DNA of 64,000 nt from Trebonia sp963771985 (lineage in GTDB: Bacteria; Actinomycetota; Actinomycetes; Streptosporangiales; Streptosporangiaceae): the NCBI GenBank assembly GCA_963771985.1, contig CAVYVO010000004.1:62001-126000 (forward strand), written 5' to 3'. Positions within the stretch are counted from its first letter, which is position 1. The number at the start of each line of letters is the position of its first letter. The position numbers and the translations under genes are program-made. Of this stretch, positions 34,030 through 43,172 are shown in pieces. The notes below the pieces were generated by a model that saw only the letters and a list, made by a program, of their open reading frames with translations, was not told the DNA's origin and did no database searches.

Positions 34030-35474
34030 GAGCGCACCTCACCTTCTTGTTGGCTCAAAGCATCCTCGACAATTGTTGACGTATGCCCGTTTGTTCCCTC
34101 GCGGAGCGCGAGCACCGCGTTCAGGCCGCTGCGGACCGCGCCCTCCATCGTGTCCGGCCAGCCGGTGTCGGTCCACGAGCCGGCGAGCACCAGGCCAGGC
34201 AGGCCGGTCGCGGCCTTCGGGCGCAGCCGCGCCGTTCCCGGCACCTGGCGGAACGTCGCGCGCCGCTCCCTGGTGACGAAGAACTCCGTAACGTCCGCCG
34301 TCCGCGCGGCGGGCAGCAGTTCGGCCAGCGCCGGCACGAACCGCTCGCGCAGTTCCGCGGCCGGGACGTCCACGTATTCGTCGGCCGCCGACAGCGAGAT
34401 CGCCAGGTACTGCCCGTCGTCACCGCGGGCGTGCATCCCGGAGATCCGCGTGCGATCGAACACCCACTGCACCGGCGAATCCACCCCGGCCGCGAACGGC
34501 ACGTCCATGACCTTGCGGTCGTAGATCACGTGCACGTTCACGATCGGAGCCGCGCCGAGGCCGGCCCAGCCGTCGACCGTGCCGGCGGGCAGCGCGCCCG
34601 CGGGGATCAGCCTGGCGGCCGCCTCGTGCGGCACCGCGAGCACGACGGCGTCGACGAGGACGTCCTCGTCTTCGGCGGGACGGGCGAGCCGGACCAGGAA
34701 CTCGTTCGTCCCCTTGGCCTCGATGCCGGCGACCTTCGTGTTCATCCGTACGCGCGCGCCCTGCCTGGCGAGCAGCCGCGCCGCGGCGGTGCCGTGCAGT
34801 TCGCCGAGCGACAGCGCGGGCACGCCGATGTCCGCGGCGTTCGCGTCACCGAGCAGGCCCGTCTGCACCACCACCGCGGCCAGGGCGAGCGACGCGTCGT
34901 CGCCGGGGATGTTCAGCGAGGACACCGAGAACAGGTCCCACAGGGCGCGGCGCGCCCGGTCGTCCTGCCCGTGCGCCGCGAGCCAGTCGCCCAGCCGGAG
35001 CTCGTCCGTCGCCGGGTCGGCCGGATCAACGCGGCGCATGGCCAGGGCCGCTTGAGCCAGCCGGGTCCGTTCGGCATAAGAAAGGAGCGGATACCCGAGC
35101 AGGGCCGGCAGCATATGCAGGGGGGCGGGGAGGCGGGACCTCTTCAGCCGGGTACGGCGGGCCGGCGTGATGACGGGTACGTCGAAGCGGGGCTGCAGCG
35201 GGGCGTGCGCCGCCATGCCGAGCCGGTCGAGCAGCCCGCGGTAGGCGGTGCAGCAGCGCAGGAACACGTGCTGGCCCGTGTCCACGACCAGGCCGTCCCT
35301 GGTGAACGACATCGTCGCGCCGCCCAGCCTGGGCTTGGCCTCGAGCAGCGTGACCTCGGCACCCGCCTGGCCGAGCGCGACCGCCGCGGTGATCCCGGCC
35401 AGCCCGCCGCCGACGACTACCGCCTTTCTCAGGGGGAGCGGGGGGTTGTCCCCCCGGAGCGGCAGAGCCTTCAC
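34026..35474 (-). CDS. hpnE: Hydroxysqualene dehydroxylase
   Basis: An FAD-dependent amine-oxidase-fold enzyme that removes the hydroxyl of hydroxysqualene to give squalene. The FAD motif is VVVGGGLAGITAAVALG, followed by E-A-K-P-R-L-G-G and TGQHVFLRCC. The C-terminal LAGSWTDTGWPDTMEGAVRSG flavin-binding block is typical of HpnE. The length is 482 residues. The start is GTG 35474, overlapping the hpnD stop as GTGA. The first 15 residues (K-A-L-P-L-R-G-D-N-P-P-L-P-L-R) precede the normal domain and are encoded entirely by a REP-like element. The element has thus supplied the translation start region. Confidence 0.92.
   Translation of the reverse strand: MKALPLRGDNPPLPLRKAVVVGGGLAGITAAVALGQAGAEVTLLEAKPRLGGATMSFTRDGLVVDTGQHVFLRCCTAYRGLLDRLGMAAHAPLQPRFDVPVITPARRTRLKRSRLPAPLHMLPALLGYPLLSYAERTRLAQAALAMRRVDPADPATDELRLGDWLAAHGQDDRARRALWDLFSVSSLNIPGDDASLALAAVVVQTGLLGDANAADIGVPALSLGELHGTAAARLLARQGARVRMNTKVAGIEAKGTNEFLVRLARPAEDEDVLVDAVVLAVPHEAAARLIPAGALPAGTVDGWAGLGAAPIVNVHVIYDRKVMDVPFAAGVDSPVQWVFDRTRISGMHARGDDGQYLAISLSAADEYVDVPAAELRERFVPALAELLPAARTADVTEFFVTRERRATFRQVPGTARLRPKAATGLPGLVLAGSWTDTGWPDTMEGAVRSGLNAVLALREGTNGHTSTIVEDALSQQEGEVRS
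35430..35468 (+). repeat. REP-like palindrome forming the 5' end of hpnE, copy 3
   Basis: CAGGGGGAGCGGGGGGTTGT is followed by CCCCCCGGAG and CGGCAGAGCC. The core and the CGGCAGAGC tail match the copies at 31780 and 53462. It sits at the hpnD/hpnE junction and encodes HpnE residues 3-15. Confidence 0.75.
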
Positions 35475-36409
35475 GCGGCTGCTCCCTTTCTATAGCGGTA
35501 GCGGTCGACGCCGGCCAGCGCCTGGGCGGCGACCAGCGCCTTCTCCCCCGCTGGCAGCGACACGCGGCCCTCGAGCACGGCGGACGGCTGGCGGGCGATG
35601 CGCTCGAGGAGGCGGCGGTAGATGCCGGCCATCGCGCCGGTGCACGCGGCGCTGCGCCGGTCGATCGTGGCCAGCAGCCGCATCCCGGACGCGTACCACT
35701 CCCGGGCGCGGGCCGCCTCGAACTCCACGAGGCTGGCGAACCGCGCCTGCGTCGCCGCCGCGGGGAACGGCTCCGGCTGGCCGAACGGCGCGAACTCGAT
35801 CCCGAACTTGGCCAGGTCCTCAGCGGGCAGGTACACCCGGCCGTTGCGATAGTCCTCGCGCACGTCCCGCAGGATGTTCGTGAGCTGCAGCGCGACGCCG
35901 AGGTCATCGGCCATCTTGTTCTGCTTCTCGGGCTGGGAGGCGCCGTAGATCCCCAGGCTGAGCCGACCGATGGAACCGGCCACGCAGCGGCAGTACCAGA
36001 GCAGGTCGTCGAACGTCTTGTAGCTGGCCTGGTTGACGTCGGCGAGACAGCCGTCGATCAGCTCGCCGAACGCGGCCAGCGGGATCGGGAACCTCGTGCC
36101 CGCGTGGGCCAGCGCGACGAGCACCGGATCGGTGTCATCCAGGCTGACGGCCGCGGTCCCCGGCGGCAGCACGCCCCCGGTCGCGGCGAGCAGCGCGAAC
36201 ACCTGCGTGCGCGCTTGTTCGAGCTGGACCGCCTTCTCGGCAGCGGGCAGGTCTCCGTCGCCGATGTCGTCGATCCGCCTGGCGAGCGCGTAAACGGCGG
36301 CCAGCGCGCGCCGCTTGGCCGACGGCAGCAGCCGGATCCCGTAGGCGAAGTTCCGCGCCTCGGACCAGGTGATCCGCTCACACTCGGTGTACGCCTCGGC
36401 CGCGTCCAC
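35471..36409 (-). CDS. hpnD: Presqualene diphosphate synthase
   Basis: A squalene/phytoene-synthase-fold enzyme that joins two FPP molecules to presqualene diphosphate. It has 312 residues. RNFAYGIRLLPSAKRRAL leads into the first Asp motif ARRIDDIGD. The second lies in LTNILRDVREDYRNGRVYLP. YCRCVAGSIGRLSLGIYG is the central helix typical of HpnD. ATG 36409 starts 3 bp after the hpnC stop, and the gene's own stop overlaps the hpnE start. The order hpnC-hpnD-hpnE is the standard bacterial three-step squalene pathway. Confidence 0.94.
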   Translation of the reverse strand: MDAAEAYTECERITWSEARNFAYGIRLLPSAKRRALAAVYALARRIDDIGDGDLPAAEKAVQLEQARTQVFALLAATGGVLPPGTAAVSLDDTDPVLVALAHAGTRFPIPLAAFGELIDGCLADVNQASYKTFDDLLWYCRCVAGSIGRLSLGIYGASQPEKQNKMADDLGVALQLTNILRDVREDYRNGRVYLPAEDLAKFGIEFAPFGQPEPFPAAATQARFASLVEFEAARAREWYASGMRLLATIDRRSAACTGAMAGIYRRLLERIARQPSAVLEGRVSLPAGEKALVAAQALAGVDRYRYRKGAAA

Positions 36410-36412
36410 GGC

Positions 36413-37510
36413 TCACCTCCCCCTCATGTAGCAGCTGATCATGTTCGTTAGCGTGGCCGCCTTCCCCGGCTTCGGCGTCTGGCGCAGAACGTCATAGCCC
36501 GCCTTGGATATCGCCGACAGCGCGGCGCGGCCCCCGGCCACGTAGCCGGAGATGGCGAGTCTGGCGGGGCCCTTGAGCGTGCCGATGAGCGGCGCGCCCT
36601 CGGTCAGCAGCTGTCTCGCCCGCCGCGTCTCAAACTCCATCAGCTTAATGACGTTCGGGCCGGCGGCCGGCCGGGCGAGGTCAGCCTCCGTGACGCCGTG
36701 GCTGGCCAGGTCCTCCAGTGGCAGGTAAATCCTGCCGTTGGCCAGGTCTTCCGCCACGTCCTGCCAGTGCTCGGCCAGCTGCAGGGCCGTGCAGATGCTA
36801 TCGGAGCGCCGCAGCCGCTCCGGCGTGGCAGCGCCGACGATGCAGAGCACCGCCTGACCGACCGGGTTCGCCGAGAGCTCGCAGTACTTCTCCAGGTCAG
36901 CATAGGTGTCATAGCGCTTGACGAGCTGGTCCTGCCGGTTCGCCTGGATGAGGTCGTCGAACGGCTGGCGCGGGATGCCGCAGTCGTTGACGGTCTTCCG
37001 CAGCGCCTGGATGGCCGGCAGCTCCGGCTCGCCGCCGTCGTAGATCCTGTCGACGTCCTTTTGCAGCTCGTCGAGGAGCTTGAGGCGGGTGGCCGTGATC
37101 GTCTCGGCGCTGGCCCGCGGCGGCAGGCCGGGCAGCGGCTCGTCGCCCAGGTCGTCGACCAGGCGCGCGAAGCCGTACAGCGCTGTGAGGTGCGCGCGCC
37201 AGGCGCCGGGGAGCACGCGGAGGGCGACCGGGAAGTTCTCCCCGGACGCCTTGGCGGCGACCGCCAGCGACACCTCCGCCGCGACCGCGATGCCCGGCGC
37301 GACCGCGACGCCCGGCGCGGGCAGCGTGCCCGCCGCCGGCCCGGTTCCGGTTGCCGTTGACCCGGCTCCGTCCTCGTCCGGGCCGCTGTTCCCCGCAGGG
37401 CCTCCCAATCCTCCGCCAGCCACCCGTCTATTTGCGCACAGGACAGAAATAAATGCAAACAATGACGTGCGCGTCACCTGACATGCCTGTCGGACAACAC
37501 TGACAGCCAT
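36413..37510 (-). CDS. hpnC: Hydroxysqualene synthase
   Basis: A squalene/phytoene-synthase-fold enzyme that converts presqualene diphosphate to hydroxysqualene. The recognisable domain starts at ASGENFPVALRVLPGAWRAHL. It has FARLVDDLGDEP as first Asp motif and LAEHWQDVAEDLANGRIYLP as second, and ends VLRQTPKPGKA. The frame opens at ATG 37510, which would give 365 residues. The first 85 are low-complexity Gly/Ala/Pro and unlike other HpnC proteins. No ribosome site supports 37510, and the true start may be an internal GTG (for example in the V-A-V-A-P-G-I-A-V region). As first gene of the operon, its upstream region should hold the operon promoter. Confidence 0.88.
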   Translation of the reverse strand: MAVSVVRQACQVTRTSLFAFISVLCANRRVAGGGLGGPAGNSGPDEDGAGSTATGTGPAAGTLPAPGVAVAPGIAVAAEVSLAVAAKASGENFPVALRVLPGAWRAHLTALYGFARLVDDLGDEPLPGLPPRASAETITATRLKLLDELQKDVDRIYDGGEPELPAIQALRKTVNDCGIPRQPFDDLIQANRQDQLVKRYDTYADLEKYCELSANPVGQAVLCIVGAATPERLRRSDSICTALQLAEHWQDVAEDLANGRIYLPLEDLASHGVTEADLARPAAGPNVIKLMEFETRRARQLLTEGAPLIGTLKGPARLAISGYVAGGRAALSAISKAGYDVLRQTPKPGKAATLTNMISCYMRGR

Positions 37511-38138
37511 GTCAGGAAAACAGCCACAGCCCGGCCGAGCTGACCCCGCATTCCGCGCCTATTTAGTTTGCAACAGCCAATGCTCATATGCTAGGGAATA
37601 CACATAAGTCTATGCTTACCGGCAATGAACTGGGAAAACACTGCTAAGTAAGCGGCACGTCACAGGTCATGCCGGTGCAGGGGTCAACGCGCGCAGCGCA
37701 CCCCCTTACCCACAAAGAGCTGATTTCACGCTGGTTCGGCCGACCTTCGGGAAAAAGGGCGCGACGATACATGATTGAAACATTCTGACGCGCCGTGCTT
37801 CGCCGACCGCGCGCCGTATATCACGTGTTCGCGCGACCGCGGTGCCTGCACGGCCCGGGCCCACTCCGGAGGTGTCCGCAGGGGCGGGCAAACCAGGCGG
37901 GGAGCTTAACGTGAAGGATCCTGCGCGCTATAGGGCACAGGATCCTTCACGTTAACCCTGGCCAGGCGCGGGCCGGGCGGGCGAACAGGAATCGTTGGGC
38001 TCGCATGAGGTGCGTGTTCACCTTGTTTTCAGGCGCTGTTAGGGAGGAAGTCTTCCACCGTCCGGCCTTGTTCACTTACGGTGGCCTCGCCGGACCCGCG
38101 TCGGGAGCGGGCCCTGACGCGGTGGAGGCAATCCCAGG
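37511..38138. promoter_or_regulatory. Divergent region upstream of the hopanoid operon
   Basis: This 628-bp region contains no credible gene. The part next to hpnC (37555-37660) is AT-rich and is the likely promoter area of the operon. The part near 38060-38138 leads into the divergent secreted-protein gene. A large palindrome at 37906-37955 dominates the middle. I could not assign promoter boxes with confidence. Confidence 0.45.
37906..37955. repeat. Perfect 18-bp inverted repeat in a divergent promoter region
   Basis: TTAACGTGAAGGATCCTG (37906-37923) and CAGGATCCTTCACGTTAA (37938-37955) are exact reverse complements separated by 14 nt. Each arm itself contains GGATCC. The flanking genes diverge, so a terminator is not expected here. 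A regulator-binding site, a terminator of an unseen small transcript, or a mobile-element footprint remain possible. Confidence 0.8.
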
Positions 38139-40327
38139 ATGCGCGTTTCACGATCCCCGAACTCACGATCTCGCAGACCACTGGCGGCGCTCGCGGGCGG
38201 CGCCCTTACGCTCGGCATGGTGGCCGCCGGAGCCGCGACGACCGCCGCGAGCGCCGCGCCGGCCCGGCCCGCGGCGGCGGCCCGGCCCGGCCCGCGGCGG
38301 GCGCCTGCGACCTGGCAGGCGGGAAGATCAAGCATGTCATCTACCTGCAGTTCGACAACGTGCACTACACGCGCGACAACCCGAACGTGCCCAGCGACCT
38401 GGAGCAGATGCCCAACCTGCTGCGCTTCATCACCGGCAACGGGACGCTGATCTCCCACGAGCACACGCCGCTGATCGCGCACACCGCCGACGACATCGTG
38501 ACGTCGGAAAGCGGCCTGTACGGGAGCGACCAGGGCGACGCGATCGCCAACGAGTACCAGTGCTACACGAGCGCGAAGGACGGCAGCACCGACGAGGCGG
38601 GCTCGTTCGCGTACTGGACCGACCCGATCGTGGACTACGACACCACCTACGCCGGCACGCCCGTGGGCGACTCCGCCACCACGCTGGTCGGGCAGAACGG
38701 CAAGACACCGCCGGCGCCGTGGGTCCCCTACACCCGGGCCGGCTGCGACTTCGGCTCGGTGGCGGCGGCGAACACCGAGCTTGAGAACCAGGCCCCCGAC
38801 GTCGCGCACGTGTTCGGGGCCAACTCGCCCGACGCCAAGGAAGCCGACAACCCGAAGCTCGCGAACAAGGCGGCGGCCGACTACGAGGGCCTGTCCATCC
38901 ACTGCGCGCGGGGGTCGGCCGTCTGCGCCGAGCACCACTCGGTGCCTGATCTGCTGCCGGACGAGCCGGGCGGCTACCACGGGTACCGCGCGCTGTTCGG
39001 CGCCAAGTACATCGATTCGGTGCTCAGCCCGAAGGGGCCGGTCAAGAACTTCAACGGCCAGGTGATCAAGGACTCCTCCGGCGACATCGGCTTCCCCGGC
39101 TACGACAGCATGCAGGGGTACAACGCGCTCGCCTACACGCTGGACATGCAGACGCACGGCGTGCCGGTCACCTTCACCTACCTGACCGACCTGCACGACT
39201 CGTGGATCACCGGCGCGGGCATGGGGTCGGGCACGGCCCAGTACGAGAAGCAACTGCGGGCCGAGAACGCCGCGTTCGGCACGTTCTTCAGCGACCTGGC
39301 CAAGCACGGCATCACCAAGGGCAATACGCTGTTCGTGATCACCGCGGACGAGGGTGACCACTTCGTCGGCGGCACGCCGAGCCCGGCGAATTGCAACGGC
39401 GTGCAGATCCTGTGCACTTACAAGACCGTGGGCGAGGTCGACGGCAACCTGACCGGCATGCTCGCCGCCAAGGGCGTCACCACGCCGTTCGACGTCTCGG
39501 CGGACTCCGCGCCGATCATCTACGTCCACCACCAGCCCGGCCGCACCGCCACGTCGGTCCGGACCCTGGAGCGGGCCGCGGCGACGCTCACCGCCAAGGA
39601 CCTGGCCACGGGCAAGACGGTGAAGCTCACCAACTACCTGGCCGACCCGGTGGAGATGAAGCTGCTGCACATGATCACCGGCGACCCGAAGCGGACGGCC
39701 ACGCTCGCGCTCTTCGCCAACCCCGACTTCTGGCTGAGCAGCGGCCCCGCGAGCTGCGGGACCTCCTGCGTCAGCGAGCCGGCCGGCGGTGACGCGTGGA
39801 ACCACGGCGACGTGGCGCCCGAGATCAACACCACCTGGCTCGGCCTGGTCGGTCCCGGCGTCGAGCACCAGGGCGTGGACAACTCGCTCTGGTCGGACCA
39901 CACCGACATCCAGCCGACGATGATGGAGCTGCTCAGGCTCCGCGACGACTACACGCCGGACGGCCGGGTGCTCACCGAGGTGATCAAGCCGAGCGCGCTG
40001 CCGAAGGCGATGCGGACCGACACCGGGCTGCTGGTCCAGCTCGGTGACTCGTACACGCAGATCAACGCGGCCGTCGGCGAGTTCGGGCTGGACACGCTCA
40101 AAGCGTCCACCACGGCGCTCGCCAGCGACTCGCCGAAGGACGCGACCTACACCGGCATCGAGAACGAGCTGATCAAGCTCGGCAACGAGCGGGACGCGAT
40201 CGTCGCGCTGATGAAGACCGAGCGGTACGGCGCGGCGTTCGGCGGCCACCCGCTGAACGTCCATGAGGCCAGGGCCCTGATCACGGCCGCGGGCGGCCTC
40301 CTCGCCCAGGCGGCGGCGATCGCCTAG
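38139..40327 (+). pseudogene. Secreted alkaline-phosphatase-superfamily-like protein, signal peptide out of frame
   Basis: ATG 38139 (GGAGG upstream) opens a clear Arg-rich signal peptide (MRVSRSPNSRSRRPLAALAG, then an Ala/Gly core to AASAAPARP). The mature protein is in another frame from about 38305 (A-C-D-L-A-G-G-K-I-K-H-V-I-Y-L-Q-F-D-N) to the TAG at 40327. The span is two bases over a multiple of three, so one missing base in the GGCCC repeats near 38275-38305 would restore it. The mature part (about 675 residues) has IKHVIYLQFDN at the start, TPLIAHTADDIVTSESGLYG, and NTLFVITADEGDHFVGG, then WSDHTDIQPTMMELL. These look like the metal-binding blocks of phosphatase/sulfatase-fold enzymes. 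The substrate is unknown. It diverges from the hopanoid operon. Confidence 0.7.
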
Positions 40328-40340
40328 CGCCGCTGCAAAC

Positions 40341-42908
40341 TCAGCCTTCTGCCGCCGCGGCGCGGTCGCGGTCTTGGCAGCGCAGGGACCGCAGGACTTC
40401 GTCGCGCCCCTCGATGAGCAGGCGGCGCAGCGCAGCCGGCGGCTCCGCCTCGGCCAGGTACGCGTCGGTGGCCGCGACGGTCGCGGCGTCCACGGCGCAG
40501 ATCTGGTAGCCGCCGATCACGAAGTCCTGCGCCATCGCCGAACTCCACTCCGTCCACACGTCGCCGATCGCCGCGAAGTACTCCGGGCGGTACGGTTCGA
40601 CGAGCTCAGGCTGGTCCGGGTCGACGAACCCGGTCAGCGCCGCGCGGAACATGGCGATCGTCAGCTTCCCGCCCGCCAGCGTCTCCCAGGTCTCCCGCTT
40701 GTTCGCCGCGGACGGGATCGCGGCCCGGCACGTCGCCGCGTGACGCTCGCCGGCGTCGGTGGCGTCCGCGGACAGCTCCTCGTCGATCTCGGCCTCGCCG
40801 AGGACGCCCCGGCTGACCAGGCGGCGCAGCAAGGTCCACCGCAGGTCCGTGTCCACGGCGAGCCCTTCCACCACCGCGAGCCCCGATAGCAGCGCCGACA
40901 GCAGCTCCAGGTCGGCCGCCGAGGTGGCCACTCCGGCGAACGCCCGCGCGTAGGCGAGCTGCTGGTCGGACCCCGCCGGCGCCGCGAGCAGCAGCGAGCG
41001 CAGCGACGACGCCATCAGCTCGAGCCCGGCCGCCCGCCAGGCGGGGTCGGTGAACCGGCGCACCGCCTGCGCGGCCTGCCGGAGCAGGGTCTGCACGACG
41101 CTGATGTCCCGGACCGAATCAACGCCGCCGAGTACCAGCCGCACGTAGTCCCGCGCGGCCATCTCGCCGTCCCGGCACATGTCCCAGGCCGCCGCCCAGC
41201 ACAGCGCCGCGGGCAGCGATGAGGTGAACGAGCCGATCGAGGTGACCAGCGTGTGCAGCGAGTGCTCGTCGAGCCGGATCTTGGCGTAGGTCAGGTCGTC
41301 GTCGTTGACCAGCACCAGGTCGGGGCGTGCGGCGCCGACCAACGCGGGCACCGCGGTGACGGCGCCCGACACGTCGGTCTCGACGATGGCCCTGCGGGTA
41401 AGACCACCGACCGCTGCGTCGTAAAGACCGATGGCGATGCGGTGCGAGCGCAGGACCGGGTGGGACTCGGACGCCTCCTGCAACACCTCGAACGAGGTGA
41501 AACGGCCCTCGGCGTCGACGGTGTACGACGGCCGCAGCGTGTTCACCCCGGCCGTTTCCAGCCATTCCCGCGACCAGGCGGCGAGGTCGCGCCCGGAGAC
41601 CGCCTCGAGGGCGGACAGCAGGTCGGCCAGGGTCGCGTTCCCCCAGGAGTGGGCCGCGAAGTAACGCCGCACGCCCGCCAGGAAGTTCTCCCGCCCGACG
41701 TACGCGACCAGCTGCTTCAGCACCGAAGCGCCCTTGGCGTAGGTGATCCCGTCGAAGTTGACCTCGACCGCCTCGATGTCGGGGATGTCGGCGGCGATCG
41801 GGTGGGTGGAGGGGAGCTGGTCTTGCCGGTAGGCCCACGCCTTGTAGGCCTGCGCGAACGTGGTCCACGCCTGGGTCCACCTGGTGGCCTCCGCCTGCGC
41901 GAGCGTGCCCGCCCAGGTGGCGAACGACTCGTTCAGCCACAGGTCATCCCACCAGCGCATGGTCACCAGGTCGCCGAACCACATGTGCGCCATCTCGTGC
42001 AGGATGGTCTCGCCGCGCGCCTCCCGGGAGAAGTCGGTCACCCGCGACCGGAAGACGTAGTCCTCGAGCAGCGTGACCGCGCCGGCGTTCTCCATCGCGC
42101 CTTCCTTGAACTCAGGCACGAACAGCTGGTCGTACTTGCCGAACGGGTACTTGATGCCGAACGCGGCGTGGTAGAAGTCGAAGCCCTGCCGCGTGACCTC
42201 GAAGATCTCGTCCGGGTCCAGGTACTGGGCGAGCGACTGGCGGCACATGATGCCGAGCGGGATCCCATCGTGCTCGTCGCGCACCACATACCACGGGCCG
42301 GCCGAGACGTGGGTGATGTAGGCCGACATGACCGGCGTCGGGGCGAAGTGCCAGAGCCGCGCGCCGTCCCCGGCCGGGGTGCCGCCGTCGGTGTCGGGCG
42401 CCATGTTGGACACGACCAGCCAGCCCTCGGGCGCGCGCACGGTCAGCTCGTAGGTCGCCTTCATGTCCGGCTGGTCGAAGCACGCGTAGATGCGGTGCGC
42501 GTCGAACGTCTCCAGGTCGGAGTACATGTAGACGTTGCCGTCCGCGGGGTCGGCGAACCGGTGCAGCCCCTCGCCGCTGCGGGAGTAGGCGCATTCGGCC
42601 TCCACCACCAGCTCGTTGTGCGCGGCCAGGCCGTCCAGCGTGATCCGCTCGCCGTCGAACGCGTCCAAGCGCACCGCCGCTCCGTTGAGCGTGATCGCGT
42701 GCACCTCGGGCGCCGTGAGGTTGAGGAAGGTGCCCGCACCCGGCCGTGCGCAGTCAAAACCAACCTTCGATACCGAACGGAAGGTGACGTCTCCTCCCGT
42801 CAAGTCCAGCTCAACCTGGTAGGAGCCGACAGTGATCAGCCCTGAACGTTCTAGCGCTTCGTCACGGGTGAGCTTAGCTGACACCAGCGATCCCTTCATG
42901 GTTGACAT
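40341..42908 (-). CDS. pepN: Aminopeptidase N (M1 family)
   Basis: A cytoplasmic zinc aminopeptidase of 855 residues that trims N-terminal amino acids from peptides. It has the exopeptidase motif GAMEN at 270-274 and the zinc motif HEMAH (304-308) with the third ligand in LNESFATW about 20 residues on. The YAKGASVLKQL tyrosine region and a C-terminal ERAP-like helical domain complete it. ATG 42908 (MSTMKGSL) and ATG 42899 are both possible; neither has a strong ribosome site. The very long frame to 43817 is antisense to the DsbA-family gene and is not real. The gene's stop is 13 bp from the stop of the convergent secreted-protein gene. Confidence 0.93.
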   Translation of the reverse strand: MSTMKGSLVSAKLTRDEALERSGLITVGSYQVELDLTGGDVTFRSVSKVGFDCARPGAGTFLNLTAPEVHAITLNGAAVRLDAFDGERITLDGLAAHNELVVEAECAYSRSGEGLHRFADPADGNVYMYSDLETFDAHRIYACFDQPDMKATYELTVRAPEGWLVVSNMAPDTDGGTPAGDGARLWHFAPTPVMSAYITHVSAGPWYVVRDEHDGIPLGIMCRQSLAQYLDPDEIFEVTRQGFDFYHAAFGIKYPFGKYDQLFVPEFKEGAMENAGAVTLLEDYVFRSRVTDFSREARGETILHEMAHMWFGDLVTMRWWDDLWLNESFATWAGTLAQAEATRWTQAWTTFAQAYKAWAYRQDQLPSTHPIAADIPDIEAVEVNFDGITYAKGASVLKQLVAYVGRENFLAGVRRYFAAHSWGNATLADLLSALEAVSGRDLAAWSREWLETAGVNTLRPSYTVDAEGRFTSFEVLQEASESHPVLRSHRIAIGLYDAAVGGLTRRAIVETDVSGAVTAVPALVGAARPDLVLVNDDDLTYAKIRLDEHSLHTLVTSIGSFTSSLPAALCWAAAWDMCRDGEMAARDYVRLVLGGVDSVRDISVVQTLLRQAAQAVRRFTDPAWRAAGLELMASSLRSLLLAAPAGSDQQLAYARAFAGVATSAADLELLSALLSGLAVVEGLAVDTDLRWTLLRRLVSRGVLGEAEIDEELSADATDAGERHAATCRAAIPSAANKRETWETLAGGKLTIAMFRAALTGFVDPDQPELVEPYRPEYFAAIGDVWTEWSSAMAQDFVIGGYQICAVDAATVAATDAYLAEAEPPAALRRLLIEGRDEVLRSLRCQDRDRAAAAEG

Positions 42909-42932
42909 GTACTGCTGTGAGGGTATTGCCCC

Positions 42933-43019
42933 ATTGCCCCGGGAGGCACAGCATTGCCCCGGGGGGCACAGCCCCCCCAATACCCCCCGGGGGGATGGCG
43001 CAGAAACCGCGCCATCCCC
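42933..43019. repeat. REP-like palindrome, tandem 20-mer and hairpin, copy 4
   Basis: Two tandem 20-bp units (42933-42952 and 42953-42972) differ at one base (ATTGCCCCGGGAGGCACAGC versus ATTGCCCCGGGGGGCACAGC). They run into GCCCCCCCAATACCCCCCGG, which on the minus strand is the GGGGGGTATTGGGGGGG core of the REP-like family. Adjacent GGGGATGGCGC (42991-43001) pairs perfectly with GCGCCATCCCC (43009-43019). All lie in the divergent gap between pepN and the DsbA-family gene. Confidence 0.65.
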
Positions 43020-43172
43020 AACCTCGCCTGGTGCCCCGTGCCCGGTGCCCTCCTGGCCTCGGCCGCCTACGGGTCCCGCGACCGCCCAGCCCGCGCCTCC
43101 CTGGAATGCGGCCCCGCCGAGCTTAGTTGTCGATCCTTGGAACGACGTCAGCGTAGAGCGACAGGAGCGCGC

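Noticed and set aside
38081..40327. Start of the secreted phosphatase-like gene at 38081 in the mature frame
   Set aside because: Its first 75 residues are Arg-rich non-signal sequence, while the other frame from 38139 encodes a textbook signal peptide; a frameshift is the better explanation.
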